Below are positions 48,441 to 60,045 of a DNA stretch of 64,000 nucleotides, piece after piece. The notes beneath the pieces are model-generated. The model was given only the letters and a program-made list of their open reading frames with translations, did no database searches and was not told the DNA's origin. Source of the DNA: Methanobacterium subterraneum (lineage in GTDB: Archaea; Methanobacteriota; Methanobacteria; Methanobacteriales; Methanobacteriaceae). Position 1 is the first letter of the stretch. The number at the start of each line of letters is the position of its first letter. The translations under genes and the position numbers were made by a program. The DNA lies in assembly GCF_002813695.1 (NCBI RefSeq), contig NZ_CP017768.1:248001-312000 (forward strand), written 5' to 3'.

Positions 48441-49829
48441 ATGAATAAGAAGTTGTTGGGGAATAATAAAATATTAGAAATTCTCGTTGATTCAGAATCA
48501 ATTGATAATGCTCTTCATGATGACAATGAAGATGCAAAAAGAGTTTTGAAGTATTTAAAATCTGATTTTTTAAATATAATTAGGTCACCTTTCCCTACTT
48601 CATTTAAAGAACTTCAATTAATTCCAAAATTCATTGAAAATTATGATAAAAAAGACAATCTGCACGAAATTGAAATTATTAAATATTCTAAACGTTCTAA
48701 AATCTTAGCAGATCATGATTTTAACTACATTAAAAGAGTTGGGCAAAAATTATTCGATAAAAAATCATTAAATGAACATGAAATTAATGCTTTGAATTTA
48801 TTTTTTGTTCATGTAACTGTGAATAAGTTTAATAGAGAGAATATAGGCATTTTATTAACTAATAATGGACTTTTACTTAAAAATAGATTAGAATTGTATC
48901 ATCATGCCAGTCATCTTTCTGAAGAAATAAAGGATCATTTAGATATTTTATCTGCTAATGAATCAAGGGAATTAATTGGTTTGTTTTTAAGGTATCATCA
49001 TAAGTATCTGTTGTCGGCAAAGCCTGAATCAAATCCACAATATGGCTGTAATAGAGGTAGTTGGTATTGGTATTTATTTAGATCCAAAATTCCTCACTTT
49101 CATGTAGGTGTTCTCATTGATGAGCCCTTTTTAGATGCTTTTTCAACAAGATTTGTTTATCTTTTGAGGAGTGTAGATGAAATAGGGTTCCAATATTATA
49201 AAGGAGTAAATAATGATACATTAGATGATATGATGTATCATTTTAATTATGCTATCTCTCTAATAACGGGTATTTTTGATTCATTAGCTTTAATTACTAA
49301 AAATAAATATAATTTAGAATTTAAAGGAGACAAATATCCGCATACGACTTCATTGAATCCTAAAGCAGGTAGAAACTTTTTAAAAGCAGTTAGAGAAACA
49401 AATCCAGAACTACGCAATTTAACTATCCAAAATGTTGAATTCATTAAGAATATTTATTTTTTACGAGAACTGATTATCCACCGTGAAACAACAATAAATC
49501 GTCCATTTTCAGTTGAAAATGGGCTGAAAATGGGTGGTTTTGAAATTAATAAAGAATTAAAGAGCCATATTCGTTCTTGTGGTGATAAAAAACTGCCTTA
49601 CATCTCTTTAACAAACTGGGGAGTTCACGAAACCCAGAGAGGAACCTTAAATTTGGAACCATTTCATTTTATTAAGGCGGCCACGAATTTGTTAGCTGAA
49701 TTTTCAAATAGATATCTAGAATTATTGGGATTCAATAATTTCCTAGAAGATTTGAAAAGTAAAAATCCTAATGATCGGTTTTTAGTGGATATTAGATTAA
49801 TTAAAGAGGATGGTTTGACTTTATTTTAG
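48441..49829 (+). CDS. Unknown large protein with a possible HEPN motif
   Basis: A 462-residue soluble protein of unknown family. It is very AT-rich and codon use differs from core genes, which suggests transfer. The segment LRELIIHRE (about 370-378) fits the HEPN RNase signature Arg-x4-His, but with Glu in place of the usual Asn, and the fold cannot be confirmed from sequence. The start was set at 48441 because the upstream frame lies in integrase remnant H. No strong ribosome binding site. It opens the island 48.4-51.2 kb. Confidence 0.6.
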   Translation: MNKKLLGNNKILEILVDSESIDNALHDDNEDAKRVLKYLKSDFLNIIRSPFPTSFKELQLIPKFIENYDKKDNLHEIEIIKYSKRSKILADHDFNYIKRVGQKLFDKKSLNEHEINALNLFFVHVTVNKFNRENIGILLTNNGLLLKNRLELYHHASHLSEEIKDHLDILSANESRELIGLFLRYHHKYLLSAKPESNPQYGCNRGSWYWYLFRSKIPHFHVGVLIDEPFLDAFSTRFVYLLRSVDEIGFQYYKGVNNDTLDDMMYHFNYAISLITGIFDSLALITKNKYNLEFKGDKYPHTTSLNPKAGRNFLKAVRETNPELRNLTIQNVEFIKNIYFLRELIIHRETTINRPFSVENGLKMGGFEINKELKSHIRSCGDKKLPYISLTNWGVHETQRGTLNLEPFHFIKAATNLLAEFSNRYLELLGFNNFLEDLKSKNPNDRFLVDIRLIKEDGLTLF

Positions 49830-49860
49830 ATTCAAGCAATAAATTTAAAAGGGGTATAAG

Positions 49861-50344
49861 ATGGACAATCAGAAAATTAGAAGAAAAATCTTAGAGTTTT
49901 TGTATAATCGTGCGAGAGAGACTTATAGAAAAATACCACAGGGAATATTAAAGCAAGAATTAGGTATTGAATATAATGAATTGAATTTCAATATTGATTA
50001 TTTAGAAAAATGAGGGTTATATCGATGTAGAAAGAACCATGCAAGTTTATTTTGTTAAAATTAAAAGTAAAGGGATTAATCTAGTTGAGAACCCTATTGA
50101 ATTCAATAATTTATTTCCTGCTTTATACATTGAAAAGGTTGAAAACTTCGCTTTAGGCGATATAAACAATTACAATACCACAATTTACTTAAATGCTTTA
50201 ATACATGTTATTGGAGAATCTGAAGAGATTCCTGATAATGAAAAGAAAAATTTGATAGATAAAATTAAAAATATTGTTAATGATCCTTATGTTTCAGGAA
50301 TTGGTGTTGGTCTTATTGTAAAAGCTATAAAAACAGGTGTTTAG
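49861..50344 (+). pseudogene. Frameshifted winged-helix gene
   Basis: The first 50 codons (from ATG 49861) read like a winged helix (RRKILEFLYNRARETYRKIPQGILKQEL...NFNIDYLEK), then a TGA at about 50010. Removing one base near 50011-50012 (the A in AAATGAGGG) gives WGYIDVERT and continues to GLIVKAIKTGV at 50341. So one insertion breaks a single gene of about 160 residues. Whether it is a real frameshift or a sequencing error cannot be told. Close to its neighbours (31 and 18 bases), it was part of an operon. Confidence 0.75.
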
Positions 50345-50362
50345 TTGGATAAGGTGTAAATT

Positions 50363-51238
50363 ATGACAATAGATCCTTTTACTTCATCTGTAATTGGTGG
50401 AGCTATTGGTGGTTTTTCTCAAGAAATCGTGAGAAGGTCATGGAGTTATGGAGAAAAATGGCTTAAAAATTATTTCAAAGACCATAATCCTCAAGCACAA
50501 CAAAAAGCTAATGCAAATGGCCTCGATTTTATGGTAGAGTTAGGTAATAGACTTCAAATACTTGAAGATAAGATAAATGATGATGAAGAGATGAAAAAAT
50601 GCATGGAACATGCACTTTCAGACCCTGATTTTTCTGCAATTTTATATAAAGCATTTATATCATCTGCAAGAACTTCTTCTAAAGAAAAACACAAACTATT
50701 AGCACAAATAGTTTCAAGTAGGCTTCAAGCAGAAGAAGATTCATTAAAAGCCATAGTTTATAGTATGGGTGTTGATGCTGTTCCACACCTTTCCCTTAAA
50801 CATCTGCGAATATTAGGAATTATGGGTTTTTTTATGTATATTTCAAAGAAAATAAAAATACCCAAATTATCTGAAGAAGAAGCCGATAAGTGGTGGACTA
50901 AATGTCTTTTAGATAATCTCTCACAATTGACTCCAATTGGAAATGTAGGTGAAATTGATGTTAATCATCTATCTTCTGTTTCTTGTATAATTCCACCTTC
51001 TAATACGATTATTGTAGGACATAGTGCTTATTTGACACATTTAGGCCATAAAGAAAATTTAAAGAGTTGGCATTCTGGGGAATTTACGAGTACTTATACT
51101 GGTCAAGAAATCCATAATATGTGGCAACCTATTGCAGATGCGCGTTTAACTTCAGTTGGTTTATTAATTGGTATTTCTGTATATGGAGATTTATCTGGGA
51201 ATAAAGTTGATGTTGACGAATATTTGAATATGGATTAA
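50363..51238 (+). CDS. LPO_1073/Vpar_1526-like accessory protein
   Basis: A 291-residue protein. The N-terminus (TSSVIGGAIGGFSQEIVRRSWSYGEKWLKNYF) and the middle (LSDPDFSAILYKAFISSARTSSKEKHKLLAQIVSSRL) match the LPO_1073/Vpar_1526 family, which I recall as an accessory family of unknown function. Codon use and AT content resemble the previous two genes. It closes the island before the core HTH/CBS gene. A defence role is only a guess from position. Confidence 0.72.
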   Translation: MTIDPFTSSVIGGAIGGFSQEIVRRSWSYGEKWLKNYFKDHNPQAQQKANANGLDFMVELGNRLQILEDKINDDEEMKKCMEHALSDPDFSAILYKAFISSARTSSKEKHKLLAQIVSSRLQAEEDSLKAIVYSMGVDAVPHLSLKHLRILGIMGFFMYISKKIKIPKLSEEEADKWWTKCLLDNLSQLTPIGNVGEIDVNHLSSVSCIIPPSNTIIVGHSAYLTHLGHKENLKSWHSGEFTSTYTGQEIHNMWQPIADARLTSVGLLIGISVYGDLSGNKVDVDEYLNMD

Positions 51239-51576
51239 ATTATAGCTTTATTCCAATTATATTTGTATTTATGATAACCCCCATCCCAAAACTCCTTTCC
51301 AACTTACATTTTAACTAAAAATAAGAATAAAATAGGGGCTAGTTGCCCCCTAACAATTTATTACTTCTTCAACAAAATTCATATGGAAAATCCACAAGTT
51401 TTTACTCCGAGTAATGAATGTTCTTTTGTAAGACTAAAAAATAAGGCGTAATACCAAAGATTTATATATACTCAAAAATGACAATTAATGATAATTATTT
51501 ATAATGGTAAATTATAACTAATATCATATTGCATAATAAAACTTTGATATATTGTGTTTAGCCCCCGGTGATTACA
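51239..51576. other. Intergenic region before the HTH/CBS gene
   Basis: AT-rich spacer of 338 bases with no ORF having a ribosome binding site. The right part should hold the promoter of the HTH/CBS gene. No strong repeat is seen. Confidence 0.55.
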
Positions 51577-52458
51577 ATGCTCACATCAGTTCAGAAAGAA
51601 ATACTCCAGAGTCTCATAAACCTATACCGCAATTCAGAAGGCATGTCTGTAAAAGGAGAGGAAATAGCGGATATAATGAACCGTAATCCCGGAACCATCC
51701 GTAATCAGATGCAGTCCCTTCGTAGTTTGGGGTTGGTTAAAGGAGTACCCGGACCTAGGGGAGGCTACAAACCAACTATCAAAGCTTACCATACATTAAA
51801 TATTCAGGACACGGATAAAAAGAGCATGGTACCCATCTATAAAGGTGGAAAACTGGTAAAAGATATATCAGTGGCTAAAATTGAGTTCACCAGTATCCCT
51901 CACCCGGGGGAATGTGAAGCCGCCATTAAAGCAGTGGGGAACATTAAAATCCTGGATCTGGGGGATAAAATCCGTGTGGGTCCTACACCAGTAAATAAAC
52001 TGGTAGTAGACGGTGTGGTGGTTGGAAGGGATGATATGGACAATATACTTCTCCTGGACACCACTGGGATCCGCAGCATCCCCAAAAGGAAAGTAATGGA
52101 AGTAGCCACACCCAACCCCATAACCCTGGATGGATTAACCACAATCAGAGACGCAGCTCGGGTTTTATCCACAAAAGGCATAGAAGGAGCTCCAGTAATG
52201 GATGATGGGGAAATCATGGGTATGGTAACCCTCTCAGACATCAGCAAAGCACTGGCAGAATCCCGTGAAGATATGAAAGTGGTGGATATAATGACCAAAA
52301 ACGCCATCACTGTGAGCGAAGATGTGGTCATCGCCGACGCCATTGAAATCATGAACAAAAACCAGATCGGCCGCTTAATCGTAGTGGATAAACCTGGAAA
52401 TGTGATCGGAATCGTCACCCGCACTGATCTACTGGATAAAATCGCTGGATTGAAATAA
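51577..52458 (+). CDS. HTH-CBS domain regulator
   Basis: A 293-residue protein. Residues 1-75 are a helix-turn-helix domain (VKGEEIADIMNRNPGTIRNQMQSLRSLGLVKGVPGPRGGYKPT). Two CBS domains follow in the C-terminal part (about 175-293), each with the TIRDAARVLSTKGIEGAPVMDDGEIMGMVTLSD type of motif. It probably senses an adenosyl nucleotide or similar ligand and controls transcription; such proteins are common in Methanobacteriales. The start at 51577 has GGTGATT close before it. Confidence 0.88.
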   Translation: MLTSVQKEILQSLINLYRNSEGMSVKGEEIADIMNRNPGTIRNQMQSLRSLGLVKGVPGPRGGYKPTIKAYHTLNIQDTDKKSMVPIYKGGKLVKDISVAKIEFTSIPHPGECEAAIKAVGNIKILDLGDKIRVGPTPVNKLVVDGVVVGRDDMDNILLLDTTGIRSIPKRKVMEVATPNPITLDGLTTIRDAARVLSTKGIEGAPVMDDGEIMGMVTLSDISKALAESREDMKVVDIMTKNAITVSEDVVIADAIEIMNKNQIGRLIVVDKPGNVIGIVTRTDLLDKIAGLK

Positions 52459-52771
52459 AACCTTAAAAATAATTCTTTTAAATCTATGGAATATAATCCC
52501 ATATTCTTTTTAATAAATGTTGATAATTTTCGCTGTCAAGAGATGTTTTGTTGGAGCTAAATCACTGAATCTATCATGATTGATCTATACATTTATAAAG
52601 ATCTTTTAAGAATTCTCTCTGGATTGGTTAAGGTTTTAATGAATCTCACCTAAAAATTAATTTTAAATAAGTCGTCGAATAAACTAAAAAGAGAATCAAA
52701 TATTTTTACAATTCTCAAATTATTGAATTAGATCTACTTCACAGGTTTAGATCTATTTTTATTCCATTTAT
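52459..52771. other. Spacer between the HTH/CBS gene and the repeat array
   Basis: Featureless AT-rich spacer. No ORF with a ribosome binding site. Confidence 0.5.
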
Positions 52772-52935
52772 AATCAATTAAAAAGTCTTTACAACCAATA
52801 AAAACCTTTAATCAATTGAAAAGGGTTTTATAATAATTAAGAATTCATAATCATTGATAAGGTTTTTATAACAATTAAAATCACGAAAAGGTTTTCATAA
52901 CCAATAATAACTTTATAATCATTTAGGAAGTCTGA
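52772..52935 (+). repeat. Degenerate tandem repeat array upstream of deoxyhypusine synthase
   Basis: Five copies of a degenerate unit starting AATCA occur at 52772, 52810, 52849, 52879 and 52917, at spacings of 38, 39, 30 and 38 bases. The shared core is AAAAGG-TTTT-ATAACAATTAA, with variants. The array ends 20 bases before the ATG of the synthase gene. It may be a protein-binding site array or slip-derived sequence. It is too irregular for CRISPR. Confidence 0.6.
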
Positions 52936-52954
52936 GAAACTGAAGATTGAACAT

Positions 52955-53872
52955 ATGAACATAGAACCGGGAATGACTACCCTACAATTAATAGAGGAAA
53001 TGGGTAAAAGCGGAGTTCTCGGAGCAGGCAGAATCTACCGGGCCACCAAACTCCTGGCAGAACTCATCAGTGATGAGGAAACCACCATCTTCCTGAGCAT
53101 TGCCGGACCCATGGTACCCGGCGGTCTCCGAAAAATAATCCGGGACCTGATAGACGCCGGACACGTGGACGTGCTCATAAGCAGCGGCGCCAATCTCACC
53201 CACGACCTTCTAGAATCATTCGGGGGTTCACACTACCGTGACCATGATGAAACTGATGAAGAACTCTGCCAGATGGGCATGGGTCGTATCGGAGACATAT
53301 ACACAAAATCCGAGGATTTCGAAATCTTCGAAAAGAAGATCAGCACCATTCTAGAGGAAATCGCCGGTAAAAGGGATCAACTGAATATCCGGGAATTCAT
53401 CACCGAGATCGGGAACCATGTGGATGACCCGGAATCCATAATCCACACTGCCAACAAGAAAAACGTCCCTATATACGCCCCGGGCATTATAGACTGCATG
53501 CTGGGATTGCAGCTGTGGATGTTCACCCAGGAAAACCAGTTAACCCTGGATGCAGCAGGAGACATGCACGAACTATCGGACATAGTCTTCGGATCCAAGA
53601 AGGTGGCCGCAGTGATACTGGGAGGAGGACTCCCCAAACATTACGCCCTGGCCTCCAACCTCCTCACCGGCGGTGTAGACTCTGCCATACAGGTAACCCT
53701 GGACCGCAGTGAAGCAGGAAGCCTGGGAGGGGCACCCTTAGAAGAAGCCAAATCATGGGCCAAGGCCAAATGTGAATCCCGACTGGTCTCAGTGATTGGG
53801 GACGCCACCATAATCTTCCCCATGATGGTTGCCGGAGCCCTGGAAATGGTTAATAAGGAAAAAGGAGTTTAA
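52955..53872 (+). CDS. dys: Deoxyhypusine synthase
   Basis: A 305-residue enzyme that transfers the aminobutyl group of spermidine to a Lys of translation factor aIF5A, the first step of hypusine formation. Family motifs are visible: TIFLSIAGPMVPGGLR near the start, ISSGANLTHD, YAPGIIDCMLG, ILGGGLPKHYALASN and SLGGAPLEEAKSWAKAK with the catalytic Lys, then GDATIIFPMMVA. The ATG at 52955 has no strong ribosome binding site, which is unusual for this genome. It is 6 bases from the next gene, so the two are an operon. Confidence 0.93.
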   Translation: MNIEPGMTTLQLIEEMGKSGVLGAGRIYRATKLLAELISDEETTIFLSIAGPMVPGGLRKIIRDLIDAGHVDVLISSGANLTHDLLESFGGSHYRDHDETDEELCQMGMGRIGDIYTKSEDFEIFEKKISTILEEIAGKRDQLNIREFITEIGNHVDDPESIIHTANKKNVPIYAPGIIDCMLGLQLWMFTQENQLTLDAAGDMHELSDIVFGSKKVAAVILGGGLPKHYALASNLLTGGVDSAIQVTLDRSEAGSLGGAPLEEAKSWAKAKCESRLVSVIGDATIIFPMMVAGALEMVNKEKGV

Positions 53873-53878
53873 GATTTA

Positions 53879-54454
53879 ATGATTTTAGAGGCAATTCTAT
53901 ACGCATCATCTGGGTTTTTCATGAAATTCTCTGACGATGCCCTGGACACGGAGAACAACACCCTCCTGGGTGTTATCAGTGGATTAATCTGTGTAGCAGG
54001 GATCGGTTACCTATCAGTGAATTTCCCTGATGCTGCTACCATATTCCTGGCCATACTCATGGGAACACTCTTCTCGGGTAAAGTGGATAAACTGGGCCAC
54101 ATTGTAACTCTGGTGATCTTCCTGGCTATCCTGGTCATATTCGGTTTACCTTCCATTGGGCTGGGTGCACTTATAATCTGTACACTGGCAGCCTGGGTGG
54201 ATGAGGTGGGAAATGACCGGGAAAGTTTAAAAGGGAAAAAAATAGTGGAAACATTCTTCAATTACCGTTTCACCATGAAAATAGTGGTCCTGGCCTTGGC
54301 CCTGTTGGGGGCATTTTACCCTGTCCAGTTTCAGGGATTCCAGCCAGTAACCTTCATCTACTTCATACTATTCGATCTCTCCTATGAACTGGCTGGTTTA
54401 AAGTTCAATAGAATCTATGATGGAATTAAGGGCATTTACGGGGTCATTGTCTAG
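53879..54454 (+). CDS. Conserved membrane protein, unknown function
   Basis: A 191-residue protein with about five hydrophobic segments and charged loops (KFSDDALDTENN early, WVDEVGNDRESLKGKK in the middle, DLSYELAGLKFNRIYDGIKG at the end). The acidic and Lys-rich loops and the AGLKFNRIYDGI ending look conserved. I do not recognise a family. The gene begins 6 bases after deoxyhypusine synthase, so it is co-transcribed. Its last 57 bases overlap the pyrF 3' end on the opposite strand. Confidence 0.8.
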   Translation: MILEAILYASSGFFMKFSDDALDTENNTLLGVISGLICVAGIGYLSVNFPDAATIFLAILMGTLFSGKVDKLGHIVTLVIFLAILVIFGLPSIGLGALIICTLAAWVDEVGNDRESLKGKKIVETFFNYRFTMKIVVLALALLGAFYPVQFQGFQPVTFIYFILFDLSYELAGLKFNRIYDGIKGIYGVIV

Positions 54455-55048
54455 GTATATGCTCCGGCCCACAATAATTGCGTTGGCAAATTCCAGAGTA
54501 TCCTGGGGATCTCCTCCTTGCACACCCACACCGGGGGATATGAGGAATGAGTCTTCACCAATGATATTTCTTATTTTCTTCAGACGGTCCAGACGGGTAG
54601 AAGGACCAACGTAGTTATGGATACCCATCTTTACACCCATGCGGGCTATGTCCATGGAAACTGGTTGCAGGAACTGGGCTGCACCGGGATGTGACATTTC
54701 AGTGAGTAGAAAGATCTCCCCACCGTGTTTGGTGGCAGTTTCAAGACAGCTGGCTGCACTGTCCTCCCCTACAAATCCATGTACGATAAGGGCATCGGCA
54801 CCAGCCTTGAATGTCGCATCAGCAATCTTCTCATTGGTGGCTGGTATGTCCGCCACTTTAAAGTCACAGATCACCCTACAACCATACTCTTCTTTAATCC
54901 GGGTTACAGATTCCAATCCTTCAGCTAAGACCAGGGGATAACCAATCTTAACTGTGTTCAGGTTATCTGAAAGATTATCCATTATTTCTATGGCTTTTCT
55001 AGTGGTGGGAACATCCAGGGCCAGGATGATTTTGTTTTTAACCTCCAT
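54398..55048 (-). CDS. pyrF: Orotidine 5'-phosphate decarboxylase
   Basis: A 216-residue enzyme that makes UMP from OMP, the last step of pyrimidine synthesis. The TIM-barrel shows LALDVP (residues 9-14), KIGYPL (about 35), the catalytic DFKVADIPATN (Asp-Lys-x-x-Asp type, about 62-72), and ISPGVGVQGGDP (about 170) with the phosphate-binding IIVGRSIY (about 191-198). It converges with the conserved membrane protein, and the two coding ends overlap by 57 bases. Confidence 0.95.
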   Translation of the reverse strand: MEVKNKIILALDVPTTRKAIEIMDNLSDNLNTVKIGYPLVLAEGLESVTRIKEEYGCRVICDFKVADIPATNEKIADATFKAGADALIVHGFVGEDSAASCLETATKHGGEIFLLTEMSHPGAAQFLQPVSMDIARMGVKMGIHNYVGPSTRLDRLKKIRNIIGEDSFLISPGVGVQGGDPQDTLEFANAIIVGRSIYLDNDPVNALNSIIDSIEL

Positions 55049-55619
<571 letters not shown>

Positions 55620-55725
55620 ATACAATGAAGTAATTCTTGAAGCGAAATAAAAATCAGTTTTATTAGTTTTTTAAGAATTCACATTTTTAGAGCCATTTAA
55701 GGCAATTATTTGGAAGTGAATATAT

Positions 55726-56847
<1,122 letters not shown>

Positions 56848-57534
56848 ATGCATATTATGGAAGGTTTCCTGCCCTGGCAATGGTGCCTGTTATGGTACAT
56901 AATATCCCTGCCAGTGGTGGCTTATGGAGTAGTACAAATCAAAAAGATAACTGATAAACATCCAGAATCAAAACCATTATTGGCAGTTTCAGGAGCATTT
57001 GTTTTTGTTTTATCATCGTTAAAACTACCTTCAGTAACTGGTAGTTGTTCTCATCCCACTGGTACTGGTTTAGGGGCAGTTCTCTTTGGACCGGCTGTAG
57101 CCAGTGTTTTGGGAGCTATAGTCCTGGTTTTCCAGGCCCTGCTTCTGGCTCACGGTGGTCTCACCACTTTAGGTGCTAACATATTCTCCATGGGAATTGT
57201 AGGGCCAATGGTGGCCTGGTTGGTTTATAAAGGTGTACAGAAAGCAGGATGGTCTCCACTCATCGGTGTGTTCCTGGCAGCATCCCTGGCTGATCTCATG
57301 ACCTATGTAACCACAGCCATCCAGCTATCCCTGGCATTCCCTGTACCCAGTTTTGCAGTGGCTTTCAACAACTTCATGTGGATCTTCGCCATCACTCAGA
57401 TACCACTGGCCATAGCTGAAGGGCTGTTAACTGTGGTGATATTCGATTACATCATGAAACTTCGACCGGATATCCTGGAGAACTTGAAAGTAATTGGTCC
57501 TAAAATAAAGGAAAAAGTGCAGGCGGTGGTCTAA
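56848..57534 (+). CDS. cbiM: CbiM, cobalt-specific substrate-binding membrane subunit
   Basis: The S component of an energy-coupling-factor cobalt importer, 228 residues with about seven hydrophobic segments. The N-terminal MHIMEG metal site, with His2 as ligand, is typical of CbiM (NikM begins with MHIPDG). [11 protein letters not shown] (about 70-80) and the [20 protein letters not shown] stretch are conserved. It supplies Co for corrinoid synthesis. AAAGGAGG precedes the ATG. It is the first gene of cbiMNQO. Confidence 0.93.
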   Translation: MHIMEGFLPWQWCLLWYIISLPVVAYGVVQIKKITDKHPESKPLLAVSGAFVFVLSSLKLPSVTGSCSHPTGTGLGAVLFGPAVASVLGAIVLVFQALLLAHGGLTTLGANIFSMGIVGPMVAWLVYKGVQKAGWSPLIGVFLAASLADLMTYVTTAIQLSLAFPVPSFAVAFNNFMWIFAITQIPLAIAEGLLTVVIFDYIMKLRPDILENLKVIGPKIKEKVQAVV

Positions 57535-57879
57535 ATGGATAGTAAATACTACATCGTCTTACTGGCCCTGGTTGCCATAATTGCAATTCTCCCTCTGGCC
57601 ATGTACAGTGGGATGGGTGAAGATGAGGGTTACTTCGGTGGGGCTGACACTTCTGCCGGTACTGTAGTGGAAGAAACTGGATACGAACCATGGTTCAACT
57701 CTTTCTGGGAACCACCCAGTGGTGAAATTGAAAGCCTCCTTTTTGCACTTCAAGCAGCCATAGGGGCTATAATAATTGGTTATATCCTGGGGTACTTCCA
57801 GGGTCAAGCTAAAGAGCGTAAGAGAATCGAAAAAGAAATTAAAGCAGAGTCCAAATCTGATTTGAAACATGAAAATTAA
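57535..57879 (+). CDS. cbiN: CbiN, cobalt transport accessory subunit
   Basis: A 114-residue membrane protein: a helix at each end (about 5-25 and 65-85) and an outside domain with GYEPWFNSFWEPPSGEIESLLFALQ, the CbiN signature. CbiN works with CbiM in metal loading. Its ATG directly follows the cbiM stop codon (no gap), so the two are translationally linked. Confidence 0.92.
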   Translation: MDSKYYIVLLALVAIIAILPLAMYSGMGEDEGYFGGADTSAGTVVEETGYEPWFNSFWEPPSGEIESLLFALQAAIGAIIIGYILGYFQGQAKERKRIEKEIKAESKSDLKHEN

Positions 57880-58031
57880 GTAAACCTGGTGAAGGTATTT
57901 ACTGTGTGATGTGAAAATGGACTAAAGTAAACTAGAATATATATAAAGTAAAATATAAGATATGTTAAAGAAAAATTGAACATGTCTAAAGTAAACTTTG
58001 GTTCGTTGATAAATTACAGGTGAAACTGGAA

Positions 58032-58820
<789 letters not shown>

Positions 58821-58989
58821 ATATAATCTATTCCAAAAAACTTTTTTTATGGTGAAAACCTGTTTTTTATGTTGAAATAATGGTGGGAATAATCTTCAAA
58901 TAGTTCCTTTTTTAAATAATTCCAATACTCCCATATTGGTACAGTAACTTAGATAATCTTCTTATTTGATAAAGAATAGTGTGAAGAAC

Positions 58990-59000
58990 AATTTTATATC
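58990..59000 (+). promoter_or_regulatory. Possible TATA box for cbiO
   Basis: TTTTATATCTTT lies about 35-40 bases before the cbiO start and could give a separate cbiO transcript. The 212-base gap between cbiQ and cbiO supports a separate promoter. Confidence 0.35.
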
Positions 59001-59032
59001 TTTAATGAGTAATAGGTATTTGAGTGAATCCA

Positions 59033-59866
59033 ATGAACGTCCTAGAAACTAAAGAAGTGAGTTATAAATATCCCGATGGCACACCAGCCCTTAAAGATGT
59101 GAACTTCCATGCATCTAAAGGTGAAATAGTAGCCTTACTGGGTCCTAACGGGGCCGGTAAATCCACCCTCTTTTTACATTTTAACGGAATTTTAAGACCA
59201 TCATCCGGCAAAATTATGGTGGAGGAAGTTCCCCTCAACTACAATAAGAAGGCTATCATGAATGTCCGGCAGAAAGTGGGTATTGTGTTCCAGAACCCGG
59301 ATGACCAGCTCTTCGCACCTACAGTTGCCGAAGACGTGGCTTTCGGACCACTGAACATTGGACTCGAACAGGATGAAGTGGAAAAAAGAGTAACTGAATC
59401 CCTGGAAAGGGTGGGAATGGCCGGGTTCGAGAGGAAACCACCACACCATTTGAGTGGAGGGCAAAAGAAAAGGGTGGCCATTGCCGGTATACTGGCCATG
59501 CGTCCAGGGATAATGGTCCTGGATGAACCCACCAGTGGCCTGGATCCCAAGGGAGCCTCCCAGATCCTGCACATCCTGCACCAGCTCAATCAGGAAGGAA
59601 TGACTATTGTAATATCCACCCACGATGTTGACTTGGTTCCTCTTTACGCATCCCAGGTTTACATAATCAGTGATGGTCATATAATTAAGGAGGGAACACC
59701 ACAAGATGTCTTTGGTGATGTGGAAACCATCAGAAAGGCCAATCTCCGCCTACCTCGGATTGCACATCTCATGGAAATACTCCAAAAAAAGGATGAACTC
59801 CCCTTTGACAAACCATATCCTTTAACCATTGGAGAAGCCCGGAGAAAGCTTTTAAAACATCTTTAA
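59033..59866 (+). CDS. cbiO: CbiO, ECF transporter ATP-binding protein
   Basis: A 277-residue ATPase that drives metal uptake with CbiQ and CbiM. It has Walker A GPNGAGKST (about 37-45), the Q-loop FQNPDDQLF (about 82-90), the signature LSGGQKKR (about 138-145), Walker B MVLDEPTSGLDP (about 158-169) and the switch His in STHDVD (about 192). GAGTGA lies 5 bases before the ATG at 59033; a GTG 9 bases earlier is less likely. Confidence 0.93.
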   Translation: MNVLETKEVSYKYPDGTPALKDVNFHASKGEIVALLGPNGAGKSTLFLHFNGILRPSSGKIMVEEVPLNYNKKAIMNVRQKVGIVFQNPDDQLFAPTVAEDVAFGPLNIGLEQDEVEKRVTESLERVGMAGFERKPPHHLSGGQKKRVAIAGILAMRPGIMVLDEPTSGLDPKGASQILHILHQLNQEGMTIVISTHDVDLVPLYASQVYIISDGHIIKEGTPQDVFGDVETIRKANLRLPRIAHLMEILQKKDELPFDKPYPLTIGEARRKLLKHL

Positions 59867-60045
59867 GAGTGATTAATCTATTTATTATCCCTTTTTTAGC
59901 CAAAATTTTAATATTATAAGTTTATCGTTAATCGAATCTTTTAATTCAAGTAAGTATTTGATTCGAGTATTGAATATAACATCTCAAAAGTTGAATCTTT
60001 AGTTACAATAACCCCTATTCTTCAAAAACATAGAGGGTATTATTC

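Noticed and set aside
52772..52935. CRISPR array
   Set aside because: The units are degenerate, of uneven spacing, and the 'spacers' are parts of the repeat. No cas genes are nearby.
59201..59704. 167-codon frame on the minus strand
   Set aside because: It is antisense to cbiO, which has all ABC motifs.
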